A stretch of DNA of 42,817 nt from an uncultured Lachnospiraceae bacterium (GCA_934394565.1 CAKRQV010000020.1:1-42817), one strand, 5' to 3'; shown: positions 7,734-15,804, counted from the stretch's first letter. Translations and numbers: made by a program. The notes: generated by a model not told the origin, from the letters alone.

Positions 7734-8933
7734 TCAGTCTCCCATATATTTATCGCCTACATCTGAACCAAGGTCGCAGGTATACCGCCACTCGATCTTG
7801 TCACCATCCTTGACTTCATAACTGGAGCATCCATAATTTGGATACCATCCATTTACGCTGTACATCCAGCCGGACTTATCACCGCAGTCAAACTCATACA
7901 GCTGGTTGATGCCCTCGATATAATAGCTGTTGTACATCGGTGTCCATTTGGATTCCATCTGGATACCCGCCTCTTTTGTTACATATTTCAAAATATCAAA
8001 TACTGTATCTCCCTCGTCAAATTCTACCGTTGACTTGTACAGGATCCAGCCATCAGCCGGCACATAATCGGTCTTTGAGGAACGCAGCTTGTCCAGATTA
8101 TCCAGAATCGTCTTGCAATCGATGGAAATCGTACAGGTTTTCTTCTTTTCCTCTTTTGTTTCCGCTTTCTTATCGGCAGAAGCTGTCTTTTTATCTGTGG
8201 TTTTTTCATTCTTTTTATCGGAAGCCGAAGTATTCTGCGCATTTTCATCTGTCTCTGAAACTTCTTCTGCTTCGGAAACATCTGATGTCTCATCCCCACT
8301 ACCTGTTGTAGAGCCTCCAACCAGATAGAATACATCACCTGTCTTTGCTACAGGGAAAGACAGTACCGTCACAGTGCCATCTGCTGTTTCTGCACTGGAC
8401 ACTGTCACATCAGACAGTTTTTTCAGACCATCTTCTTCACAACAATACAATACCTTATCCGCATTCCACGCTTCCTTAAGAGTCAGAGTCAGGGTCGGTG
8501 CTGCAGCCAGCTGCATTTCCTGCAGCCTGATTGCCAGCGCATACGGTGCATTTGCTGCTTCCTTTTTAATATTCTCCAGTCCGTCTGTGGAAGTTTCCAC
8601 CAAAAGCTTCTGCTCTGTCGGATTCCGGATCTGCTTTGCATCATAACTCCACTGGTATACAATGCCATCCTCTGTCATGCCATTAAAATATATGGTCTTA
8701 TCCTGTCCGGCAATGGTCTGCATCTGTTCTTTGCTGATCACACCATCCGCCGGTATATCATTTTCTTCCTGCAACGGTACTACTGAAGTATTTTCCTCTG
8801 CTGTACTGCTGGCCTCCTCCTGCATGGCTGCTTCAACCTTGCTGTTCATCTGCGGCATCTGATTTTCTCCGCCACCGGAGCCACATCCTGCAAGCATAGC
8901 CATACACAGCAATATGGCCAGTATTCGTTTCAT
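7734..8933 (-). CDS. DUF4430 (transcobalamin-like C-terminal domain) lipoprotein
   Basis: A lipoprotein of about 399 residues with signal peptide MKRILAILLCMAMLAGC and an LAGC lipobox, so it is tethered outside the membrane. A folded N-terminal part is followed by a Ser/Glu/Lys-rich linker and a C-terminal DUF4430 domain with GWMYSVNGWYPNYG and GDKIEWRYT. That domain resembles the C-terminal domain of transcobalamin and intrinsic factor. As first gene of the ECF operon it may capture substrate before the S component. An in-frame ATG at 8996 has a better ribosome binding site (AGGAGAAAAA) and would add 21 residues ahead of the signal peptide. I prefer 8933 because the signal peptide starts there, but this is not settled. 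No cobalamin riboswitch is visible upstream. Confidence 0.85.
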   Translation of the reverse strand: MKRILAILLCMAMLAGCGSGGGENQMPQMNSKVEAAMQEEASSTAEENTSVVPLQEENDIPADGVISKEQMQTIAGQDKTIYFNGMTEDGIVYQWSYDAKQIRNPTEQKLLVETSTDGLENIKKEAANAPYALAIRLQEMQLAAAPTLTLTLKEAWNADKVLYCCEEDGLKKLSDVTVSSAETADGTVTVLSFPVAKTGDVFYLVGGSTTGSGDETSDVSEAEEVSETDENAQNTSASDKKNEKTTDKKTASADKKAETKEEKKKTCTISIDCKTILDNLDKLRSSKTDYVPADGWILYKSTVEFDEGDTVFDILKYVTKEAGIQMESKWTPMYNSYYIEGINQLYEFDCGDKSGWMYSVNGWYPNYGCSSYEVKDGDKIEWRYTCDLGSDVGDKYMGD

Positions 8934-9095
8934 GTATCCTCTGCCTTTTTCCAGCTTAATGCCAGACATATCGTACAATGCTGTCTTTCTCTTCATTTTT
9001 TCTCCTCTCTTATGTCATACAGCTTTATCTTCCACCACAATTATCCCGTCTGCAAAGAATCCGTATACTTTCTGTTTCTTTGCCCACAGTACACA

Positions 9096-9398
9096 TTATG
9101 CAATTTTTCCTTTCATGTCCGAATCCACTGTTTCTTCCGCGTACACCTTTGCATCTGCCTTGATCTTATTCGCAAGTATCTGAATCTGCTCGGCATACAT
9201 CTGTACATATGCGCCATCGTTTGTCAATGTCACACCATCACTGGCCCGCACAAACAACGCTGTGGCCAGTTTTTTCTCCAGCCCAGCAACTATCTTACTC
9301 ACATTGCCCTGTGTGATGCCCAGTTCTCTGGCTGCACCTATAAAACTCCCGGCTTTACACACCGCAAGCATCACTTCTACTTCCTTTAGTGTAATCAT
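9096..9398 (-). CDS. Stand-alone LysR-type helix-turn-helix protein (no effector domain)
   Basis: A 100-residue protein matching only the N-terminal winged helix-turn-helix of LysR regulators: ITLKEVEVMLAVCKAGSF, AARELGITQGNVSK and LEKKLATALFVR, followed by the linker helix up to about residue 95. LysR proteins are normally about 300 residues with a ligand-binding domain, which is absent here. The ATG has AGGAGAAT directly upstream and the frame ends in a clean TAA, so it may be a functional minimal regulator; a decayed LysR gene is the alternative. It lies 100 bp upstream of the ECF operon on the same strand and could influence it. No target is known. Confidence 0.7.
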   Translation of the reverse strand: MITLKEVEVMLAVCKAGSFIGAARELGITQGNVSKIVAGLEKKLATALFVRASDGVTLTNDGAYVQMYAEQIQILANKIKADAKVYAEETVDSDMKGKIA

Positions 9399-10178
9399 AT
9401 TCTCCTCCGCTATCTACACTGTGCTTTCAACTGTTTCCCACTACAGCTTTTTTCTTTACTGTTTGTACTCAAAAATAAGCCACCGGAACTTTTTTCTATG
9501 CATAGCAATAAAAAGGGCAACGCAAGCCGTCTCCTCAAACAGTCTTCCGTTACCCTACAAATGCTCTTACATGTGCAAACATCTGCTTTCTATAGAGTCA
9601 CTGATTTTGCCGACTTTACGGCAGTACCGATGCTGTATGGCATTCTCATCCATTCATCAATGGCTATATATTTTATATTATACGGTTTCTCCTTTCCTTA
9701 AGCAAGTCATTTTCATTATATAATATATTCCTTTTTGCGCATATCTTTTTATACATTTTTCTGTTCTCCCCAAGCATTGTTCTGGGTTTCTCATAATTCT
9801 TTTTCTGTTCTTAGCACATTTTCCAGCTCAACTGCTGGTTACTTGTATTATATGGTGTGTAGTAATATGAGTAATTATTTTCGCTGTTCCTCTTCTTCTC
9901 AGCTTATCAATAGCTTATCCTTATTGTATATATTCCAATTTGGAAGTGTTATTTTTCCCCATACCTGTTAAAGTTATAACTGATCGAATATATCTATTAT
10001 AAGCATCAGTTTTAGGTTCTGTCCGCCAAACAGCCTACCGTCATTGAACAGCTAACATGGAATCTTTTGGAATCCCTGCATGAGTTTTTTATGAATTTCT
10101 CAGTTTTTTCAAATTACGACTGTTTCCTGTCTGATTTGGAACAGCTTAAGTATGTATTTTACAAAGGAATAGTTTGTT
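9399..10178. other. AT-rich intergenic stretch without a supportable gene
   Basis: About 780 bp between divergent genes. Only short frames without convincing ribosome binding sites or recognisable products occur (the longest is 153 codons on the plus strand, cysteine- and serine-rich and unlike a real protein). No tRNA, riboswitch or clear terminator was recognised. The last 160 bp read open in a frame overlapping the next gene, but without a start I can defend. Confidence 0.5.
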
Positions 10179-11063
10179 ATGAAAACAACCATGAATTTTA
10201 CAACTTCGCCGTATGATGCTGAACGTTTTTCTTCTTCTGAGGATCTGCGACAGTTTTATACCGGTTTCAGACTGGATGGCCTGGAGCTGATGCCTCTTGA
10301 TCCCGGTCTTCCATTGCAGATCACACCGGACATGGTCGCAGGTGTACATCTGTGCTGCCCACCGGACTGGATGGAAAGTGATCCCGCTGCTATCGAAGCT
10401 TCCTACCGCCGTGATCTGGAATTTGCCCGGCAGATGCAGGCCGAATATGTCGTTTTTCACGCTTCTCAGATTTCTGAGGTCGAGGCAACAACCTATCATT
10501 TTTCTCATACCGATACACAGGTAGTCGATGCCTGCTGCAGTCTGGTCAATTCACTGATGGACAGTCAGGAGTACACATTTTTGTTTCTGCTGGAAAATCA
10601 GTGGTGGCCCGGACTTACCTTTCTACGCCCTGAGATCGCCGGTGCTCTGCTCGATGGTATCCATTATCCGCATACCGGTTTCATGCTGGATACCGGGCAT
10701 CTGATGAACACAAACCAGCAGCTGTCCACTCCGGACGAGGCGGTAGACTATATCCACAATGTGCTGGATAAAAATGAATGTTATCTACCGTATATCCACG
10801 GCATTCATCTGAACCAGTCGCTGAGCGGCAGCTACGTGCAGGACTATCTGAAACGCCCGCCGTTCGACCGTTCAAAAGCAGATGCAGACGCCTGGACCTG
10901 CCATGTTTACGAGCATATCTTTCAGGTGGATCAGCACCGGCCTTTTGTTGCCGACGGTGTCAGAGAACTGGTACAAAGAATTGACCCGGCCTACGTGACC
11001 TACGAATACATCACACACGACCGGAAAGAACTGAAAAAATATTTAACAGCTGGCGTATTGTAA
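10179..11063 (+). CDS. TIM-barrel protein, xylose isomerase-like / AP endonuclease 2 superfamily
   Basis: A 294-residue cytoplasmic protein. Segments such as LELMPLD, VAGVHLCCP, AEYVVFHASQ, FLLENQWWPG, TGFMLDTGHLMNTN, IHGIHLNQSL and YVTYEYITHD mark successive beta strands of a sugar phosphate isomerase/epimerase-type barrel. The Glu (LLEN), Asp-Thr-Gly-His and His (HGIHLN) are positioned as metal ligands. The sugar or other substrate cannot be deduced. The ATG follows AAAGGA about 10 nt upstream, a moderate site. It is a single plus-strand gene, and its 3' end is part of a terminator hairpin. It may belong to the corrinoid or methyltransferase-associated TIM-barrel relatives, but that is not shown. 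Confidence 0.82.
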   Translation: MKTTMNFTTSPYDAERFSSSEDLRQFYTGFRLDGLELMPLDPGLPLQITPDMVAGVHLCCPPDWMESDPAAIEASYRRDLEFARQMQAEYVVFHASQISEVEATTYHFSHTDTQVVDACCSLVNSLMDSQEYTFLFLLENQWWPGLTFLRPEIAGALLDGIHYPHTGFMLDTGHLMNTNQQLSTPDEAVDYIHNVLDKNECYLPYIHGIHLNQSLSGSYVQDYLKRPPFDRSKADADAWTCHVYEHIFQVDQHRPFVADGVRELVQRIDPAYVTYEYITHDRKELKKYLTAGVL

Positions 11064-11083
11064 AGGTACGCCAGCTGTTTTTT
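11046..11083 (+). terminator. Rho-independent terminator overlapping the end of the TIM-barrel gene
   Basis: Perfect 12-bp arms ACAGCTGGCGTA and TACGCCAGCTGT at 11046-11057 and 11067-11078 are followed by six T residues. The left arm encodes the last codons and the stop codon lies in the loop. Confidence 0.92.
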
Positions 11084-11093
11084 AACCTGCTAT

Positions 11094-11186
11094 TTAATAT
11101 GCGTTGCTTAACAGAAAATCTGCCACATGGCAAAGATGCCTGAATCCTCTTGAAAAACATGAGAACAGTACTTACGTGGTATATGC
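11094..11186 (-). pseudogene. Decayed 3' end of a DUF4143 ATPase gene
   Basis: Read on the minus strand, this stretch encodes HVADFLLSNAY and a stop, nearly identical to the end of the intact ATPase at 16306-17517 (HVADFLLSDAY). The nucleotides at 11094-11128 and 16306-16340 match in most positions, with 20 identical bases in a row. Upstream the similarity fades and the frame meets a TAA where the intact protein has YPKY. Nothing resembling the rest of the gene remains, so this is a remnant of a second copy. Confidence 0.65.
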
Positions 11187-11205
11187 AATACTTACTTTTT
11201 TGCAA

Positions 11206-11679
11206 TTAATTTCCCTGTGTGCAGTTGGCCGCATCAATCGCCAATACCAGCATCAATGCCATGATTTCATCCTGTGCATCAACAATATCGATCACGTAGG
11301 TGTCGCCCCAGTGTAACCATTCTTTTGAAATATGTCCGGCCACGCTGCAACCTGCATATATATCATAATCCCATGCCATAAAATCGCCTTCACAGTGCCA
11401 GCCATTATAATCCAAATCATACTTGGGTTTGAACAGGGTAAATCGTTTCTGTACACTGCCCGCCTGCTGTCCGTCGATTTCAATATCAAACGCCGGAAGC
11501 AGCGTCAGAAGCCTCTGCTTCACCATGCCGATCTCGTGATCAAAACGATCGTATACATGCAACTGATGCCCAAGAGAGAGCAACTCCGCTTTGACAAAAT
11601 ATTTTGTCTCCCCGTTTTCATCATAGACATCATAGGTATCCGACCAGGAAAATACTCGCTGTTTGATCAGAAGTTTCAT
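11206..11679 (-). CDS. LURP-one-related (scramblase-like fold) protein
   Basis: A 157-residue protein with the pattern of the LURP-one-related/YxjI family: MKLLIKQRVFSWSDTYDVYDENG at the start, YFVKAELLSLGHQLHVYD, a central strand-rich segment and a C-terminal hydrophobic helix MALMLVLAIDAA. The fold is a membrane-associated beta barrel related to Tubby and phospholipid scramblases. The molecular role in bacteria is unknown. No signal peptide is seen. The ATG has GAGAGGATAATCCT upstream. It appears monocistronic, or downstream of a small frame at 11720-11941. Confidence 0.85.
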   Translation of the reverse strand: MKLLIKQRVFSWSDTYDVYDENGETKYFVKAELLSLGHQLHVYDRFDHEIGMVKQRLLTLLPAFDIEIDGQQAGSVQKRFTLFKPKYDLDYNGWHCEGDFMAWDYDIYAGCSVAGHISKEWLHWGDTYVIDIVDAQDEIMALMLVLAIDAANCTQGN

Positions 11680-11719
11680 AGGATTATCCTCTCTTTTTTC
11701 ATTGTTGATAAAGTATTGC

Positions 11720-11941
11720 TTATATCGTTACCACCAAATACAACATAACCTTCACCTGCAAATGCTGCGACTCGGATTTTAACACCCACTTCAATTCTCT
11801 GGCATGGGTATTCAGCGTCAGTGGAGCCATTGTATCTGCTGGCGCTACAAGGCGCTTGTCGGGGAATGTCGGTATATGAATATTATCTTTAAATGGTATA
11901 TAGGTCTGACCGGCATTGGCGGTGTAGATTGTATCTAACAC
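11720..11941 (-). CDS. Possible small protein, unrecognised
   Basis: A 73-codon frame starting at GTG with AAGGAG 8 nt upstream, which is the main support for it being translated. The predicted protein has a polar N-terminal half (NAGQTYIPFKDNIHIPTF) and a hydrophobic end (VKVMLYLVVTI). I recognise no family. It lies just upstream of the LURP-one-like gene on the same strand with a 40-bp gap, so the two could be cotranscribed. It may be a gene remnant. Confidence 0.35.
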   Translation of the reverse strand: MLDTIYTANAGQTYIPFKDNIHIPTFPDKRLVAPADTMAPLTLNTHARELKWVLKSESQHLQVKVMLYLVVTI

Positions 11942-12103
11942 TTTGTGTGCTCCTTGAATAAATGATTTACTACAGTATAGCCCACATATTTCATTATTGT
12001 AAGTCTTATTTATTATCCATCTTAATTTGCTTACATTAAATGAAATGCCCTATGTTCATATTTTTAAACATAGAGCTGTACTTCACCTAGTAGAACTTGT
12101 CAT

Positions 12104-13066
12104 TTAATATTCAATATGGAAACTATAATAATCCTCATCTCTTATCATTCTGATGCGCATTCCATCCACAAGGCAATGCTCTATTTTATTATCAAAGCAG
12201 AAATTTACAATTTCTTCGGCTCTCTCACGAGTCAAGTTCAGAGCAACATCATCTATTGAATCATCATAGCTAACATTGTAACTAAGCATCATTCGAATGC
12301 AGGCTTCCTTAAAGTCATCACTTTTATATACCTTTTCTTTTTCTGTCCATAGCCCCACATATAATATCTGCTGATTAGATACGCCATAATAAAGTTCAGC
12401 ATTCTCCAACTCATCGCCATTATCAAATATAAAGCTGCAAATTTTATGATCATCTTCCTGTCCACCAACAAGTGCAAATGTATACTTTGCCTGATCACCA
12501 GCACACATAAAGTTAAACAAATTACATCCCTTTTCTGACTCCCAATTTTCCCATTCTGTCTCGTTTACGCTTAATCCTTCTGGCATATTTTCATATGCTG
12601 TTTTTTCCAACACTGTACCTTCAGTTTCACCACATACTGAACATGTCTTTGGTTCTGTATATGTTGCTTCTACCCATTGATGTCCTAATGCGTTTCCCAC
12701 AGTAGCTCCACATACTGAACATGTTCTGGGCTCAGTACATGTGGGTTCTTCCCACACATGTCCCAATGCTTCACCCTCCGTTTGTCCACACTCAGAACAT
12801 GTTTTTGGTGTACTGCATGTAGCTTCAACCCAAGTATGCTCCAGTTTTTCACCCTCAGTTTTTCCGCATACTGAACATGTTTTTGGCTTGGTACATGTGG
12901 CCTCTTCCCATACATGGTCAGCCAATTCTCCTTCTGTTTTTCCGCAAAGTTTACATGTTTTAGGTTCTTTACAAGTCGCTTCGACCCACTCATGTTCACA
13001 ACCACAAGCTGTAAGTCCGAGCAATACCAATACTATCATTACACAAATTAATACTTTCTTTTTCAT
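12104..13066 (-). CDS. Lipoprotein with five 26-residue Cys-rich repeats
   Basis: A 320-residue protein with signal peptide MKKKVLICVMIVLVLLGLTAC (lipobox Cys21). Residues 25-154 are five head-to-tail 26-residue repeats of the form HxWxEATC-x5-C-x2-CG, with His at 25, 51, 77, 103 and 129 and three Cys per unit. In the fifth unit the first Cys is Tyr136. Each unit could bind a metal or form a disulfide. Such repeats occur in surface proteins of gut Clostridia, function unknown. Residues 160-320 form an unrecognised globular domain with four further Cys. AAGGAGAAAGG precedes the ATG. It is the last of four minus-strand envelope genes. Confidence 0.85.
   Translation of the reverse strand: MKKKVLICVMIVLVLLGLTACGCEHEWVEATCKEPKTCKLCGKTEGELADHVWEEATCTKPKTCSVCGKTEGEKLEHTWVEATCSTPKTCSECGQTEGEALGHVWEEPTCTEPRTCSVCGATVGNALGHQWVEATYTEPKTCSVCGETEGTVLEKTAYENMPEGLSVNETEWENWESEKGCNLFNFMCAGDQAKYTFALVGGQEDDHKICSFIFDNGDELENAELYYGVSNQQILYVGLWTEKEKVYKSDDFKEACIRMMLSYNVSYDDSIDDVALNLTRERAEEIVNFCFDNKIEHCLVDGMRIRMIRDEDYYSFHIEY
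12605..12994. repeat. Five coding tandem repeats of 78 bp
   Basis: In-frame repeats encoding the 26-residue Cys units of the lipoprotein gene. The copies have diverged in sequence but not in length, which suggests selection at protein level. Confidence 0.88.
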
Positions 13067-13121
13067 AATTTTCCTTTCTCCTTTGTTTTTATAACATATT
13101 TTCTATTCTCTATTTTTCAGA

Positions 13122-13512
13122 TCATTCAGCATAATTAGCGTTGAAATCTATTTCATCTTCGGTTCTTCCCAGCTTAAGCTCATACGAATTTACTTCTATT
13201 GAACTATACATACCATCTCCCAATTCTTCCAGTAACGGAAAAACCATTTCTTTCACACTGTCATATGTTCTTCCCGGCACAAAACCTGCCCCCGTACAGA
13301 GCCAATCCCCTAATAGTTCCTGCGTATCCATTTCTGTCCAGTCTTTTTTTCCCACATAAACGCATCAATTTCATTCTCAAAATTATCTTCTGCATTTTTT
13401 GGTAATTAGGGATTGCAAAAAACAGTTTAGGGGTTCCTCCTATTTCTGCCTTACATTCTGGACACATTTTCTTTTCTGTCTGCTCTGAAGTATTTACCAA
13501 AACTTCTTCCAT
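13122..13512 (-). pseudogene. Zinc-ribbon-like small protein gene broken by two one-base deletions
   Basis: The gene starts at 13512 with AGGAGAAAAAAG before the ATG and reads MEEVLVNTSEQTEKKMCPEC through NYQK. Adding one A to the A6 run at 13395-13400 continues it as NAEDNFENEIDAFMWEKK. Adding one A to the A7 run at 13344-13350 continues it as DWTEMDTQELLGDW to the stop at 13122. The restored product has about 130 residues with consistent acidic composition, whereas the uncorrected frames end in unlike sequence. Both losses are in homopolymers, so sequencing error is as likely as true decay. It lies within the four-gene envelope cluster. Function unknown. Confidence 0.6.
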
Positions 13513-13546
13513 CTTTTTTCTCCTGTATCATGATAATATTGACACT

Positions 13547-14992
13547 TTATCTCAACTGTATTTTTTCTGCATTGCTTCCATCCGGATCACACATGACATT
13601 CTTTTCTATGTATTTATAGTTTTTTTCGTATACTCTGTAAATCAACTGATTGCCCGAAAAATACGGTTTACTACAATTTTTATCTTGACTAATTTGTGTT
13701 AGATTACTTCCATCTTTATTCATTCTATAAATTCTTGCACCATCTTCTTCATTTGTAAAATAAATATAATCTTTATACAATACAACTCTATCTTCAATCT
13801 TTACAGATGCTATCTGTTGATTTTGCGAACCATCCGGTGTTACTCTCCACACAGTACACTCATCTTCTACTTCTCCAGCATAATAAACATATTCTCCATC
13901 ATATACTGGCGAATATGATGTCATATCATTCAACTTAACATCTGTTTGTTTTTCCATGTTGAAAATATGTAAAGAACAATTATCTCTATCATCTTGATAT
14001 AAAACTGCTTTTTCAAATACATACCAACAGTAAACTGGCTTACTAATAATTTCCTCTACATTATAACCATCCAAATCACAACGATATAAATGTGCACTTG
14101 CCTCTGTAACCTCATCTGCGCTCAAATATGTATCTGGTGTATAGTAAATATAATCATCACACACTTGCATATTAATGCCTTCACCCTCTAAAATACATTT
14201 GCAATCTTCTCCACTTGCACGCATTTTATAGATTCCTTGCTTTTTCCCACTGACTTTTACCCCATATATATAGGCATCTTCCAAAAAAATATTAGTCAAG
14301 TAACCATCTAACATTTTGGTATAATCTGTACCATCTAATCTCTTTTTTGAAAAAATAGCATCTCCATTATCTTTCCATGTCAAACCATAGATCCACCCAT
14401 CCTGAATCAGATAATCTCCATTGACCTGCGCACGATTCTGTTCCTCAATTATCTTATCCATATCTGGATCATCTTTCGTTGGCAAAACTCCATCTAACGA
14501 AAAATCTGTAATTGTCACTGTCATAACCGTCTCTGTGGGATTATCGGTTGACGGTCCTGTTGACACTAAAATCTGCTCTTTCGACTTGTCACTTGCGTAT
14601 GTAATAATGACACCATCATCTGCATCCGTTTGCTTCGCAATTACAAAACCACTTTCTTCTAATGCCTGCTTCCATGTTTCAATATCTTCTTTATTCTCTT
14701 CTGGTACATCATACACCAGCATACCCCAGGCATCTGGATACATTGATTTTAAGAGTTCTTCCTTTTCCTCATTTTCAGCCACTCCATATGTCTTTCCAAA
14801 ATCCTGAATATCCGGATATTCAGCTAACATCACAGATTCTATTTTTTCTTCTACTATGCTGCTTTCTATGATCGCACTTTTATCCGCGCTTATTTCGCTC
14901 TGCTGCACATTTGCCTGTGCAGAATTTGAACTTGTCGTTCCACATCCCATTAAGCAACCAGCTAATACACATAGAACAAATAATTTTTTCAT
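13547..14992 (-). CDS. Lipoprotein with DUF5050-type beta-propeller
   Basis: A 481-residue protein with a lipoprotein signal peptide (MKKLFVLCVLAGCLMGC). Residues about 45-165 form a mixed domain around YPDAWGMLVYDVPEENKED. Residues about 195-475 contain repeated segments such as DGWIYGLTWKDNG, DDYIYYTPD, DGEYVYYAGE and KDYIYFTNEEDGARIYRMNKDGSN, the hallmark of the DUF5050 propeller that occurs in surface proteins of Clostridia. It is probably exposed on the cell surface; the ligand is unknown. It starts 17 nt after the Ltp-repeat gene with AAGGAGAGGG at its ATG, so the two form an operon. Confidence 0.85.
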   Translation of the reverse strand: MKKLFVLCVLAGCLMGCGTTSSNSAQANVQQSEISADKSAIIESSIVEEKIESVMLAEYPDIQDFGKTYGVAENEEKEELLKSMYPDAWGMLVYDVPEENKEDIETWKQALEESGFVIAKQTDADDGVIITYASDKSKEQILVSTGPSTDNPTETVMTVTITDFSLDGVLPTKDDPDMDKIIEEQNRAQVNGDYLIQDGWIYGLTWKDNGDAIFSKKRLDGTDYTKMLDGYLTNIFLEDAYIYGVKVSGKKQGIYKMRASGEDCKCILEGEGINMQVCDDYIYYTPDTYLSADEVTEASAHLYRCDLDGYNVEEIISKPVYCWYVFEKAVLYQDDRDNCSLHIFNMEKQTDVKLNDMTSYSPVYDGEYVYYAGEVEDECTVWRVTPDGSQNQQIASVKIEDRVVLYKDYIYFTNEEDGARIYRMNKDGSNLTQISQDKNCSKPYFSGNQLIYRVYEKNYKYIEKNVMCDPDGSNAEKIQLR

Positions 14993-15009
14993 TTTCCCTC
15001 TCCTTGTTT

Positions 15010-15750
15010 TTATAATCCTGCCTGTTTCGCTCCATACGATGCCTGTTCGTACGTAAATCCCTCGTATTCCAATTGATCAATCAGTCTGCCTCGACTGTAA
15101 TCAAACGATTTTAAATAAGATTTCGCCTTTTTCACTGCCTGTTCTTTCCAATTCGCATTGCAATGTTCCACACCATATTCGGCCTGTTGCTCTGTAAATC
15201 CCTCATATTCCAGTTGATCCTTTAAACCTTCATATGAAAAAGCTGTGTGCTTCAAATACGATTTTGCTTTCTCAACCGCCTGTGTGTCCCAATCAGCCCC
15301 ACAATTTTTTGCACCATACTCTGCTTCTGTTTCAGAATATCCTTCATATTCCAGTTGATCTACGAGACCTTCATATGAAAATGCTGTATGTCTAAGATAA
15401 GATTTTGCCGTTTCCACTGCTCTTTCATTCTCGCTAAGCGGTTCATTCCATTCCGTATCCCATGTACAAGTTTTCTGATTTGAGTGATAACTACAATATT
15501 TCTCCCCACTAATTTTCTTCTCCGTACATCCCGCATAATTACAACGTGTCGATACATAGTGCACTCCGAGAATTGCAAGTATTACAATTCCGAGAACACA
15601 TCCTATTTTTAACTTTTTTCTACGTTTTTCTTTGTTATCTCCTAATGTTCTCCCATAATGAGATTTTAGATTATATCCACATGCTGGACATGCCTCAGCT
15701 GTACTGGATACATTTTCCCTTCCACATTCAGGACATTTTACCAATGCCAT
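15010..15750 (-). CDS. Zinc-ribbon membrane protein with three Ltp repeats
   Basis: A 246-residue protein. An N-terminal zinc ribbon (C6-C9, C21-C24) is followed by one transmembrane helix at about 48-66. An extracytoplasmic CNYAGC...YCSYH Cys/His cluster lies at 70-95. Three 47-residue repeats start near 111, 158 and 205, each reading AVxxAKSYL, FSYEGL, DQLEYEGF and AEYG. These match the Ltp family (lipoprotein Ltp repeats), known from the superinfection-exclusion lipoprotein of phage TP-J34 and from many Gram-positive surface proteins. The topology puts the ribbon inside and the repeats outside. It opens a cluster with three further envelope genes and faces an XRE regulator. GGAGGAAG precedes the ATG. 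A defence role is inference only. Confidence 0.85.
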   Translation of the reverse strand: MALVKCPECGRENVSSTAEACPACGYNLKSHYGRTLGDNKEKRRKKLKIGCVLGIVILAILGVHYVSTRCNYAGCTEKKISGEKYCSYHSNQKTCTWDTEWNEPLSENERAVETAKSYLRHTAFSYEGLVDQLEYEGYSETEAEYGAKNCGADWDTQAVEKAKSYLKHTAFSYEGLKDQLEYEGFTEQQAEYGVEHCNANWKEQAVKKAKSYLKSFDYSRGRLIDQLEYEGFTYEQASYGAKQAGL

Positions 15751-15783
15751 TCTTGTTCTTCCTCCATTACCCTTTTCTTTTTT

Positions 15784-15804
15784 AATTGAGTTTATTTCTC
15801 AATT
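15784..15804 (-). promoter_or_regulatory. Small hairpin in the leader of the Ltp-repeat gene
   Basis: AATTGAG and CTCAATT form a perfect 7-bp stem with a 7-nt loop between the promoter and the gene. It could be an mRNA hairpin or a dyad for a regulator. Confidence 0.4.

Noticed and set aside
8997..9095. Cobalamin riboswitch ahead of the DUF4430-ECF operon
   Set aside because: None of the conserved B12-box sequences is visible and the space is too short for the full element.
9498..9701. 67-codon plus-strand frame and short minus-strand frames
   Set aside because: No ribosome binding site, unusual composition and no recognisable motif; treated as AT-rich intergenic sequence.
10016..10216. Open frame overlapping the start of the TIM-barrel gene
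   Set aside because: It follows a stop, has no start with a ribosome binding site, and the overlapping gene explains the end of it.
12605..12994. Possible CRISPR-like array
   Set aside because: The 78-bp units are in frame within a lipoprotein gene without unique spacers; the same holds for 26948-27142 and 42712-42817.
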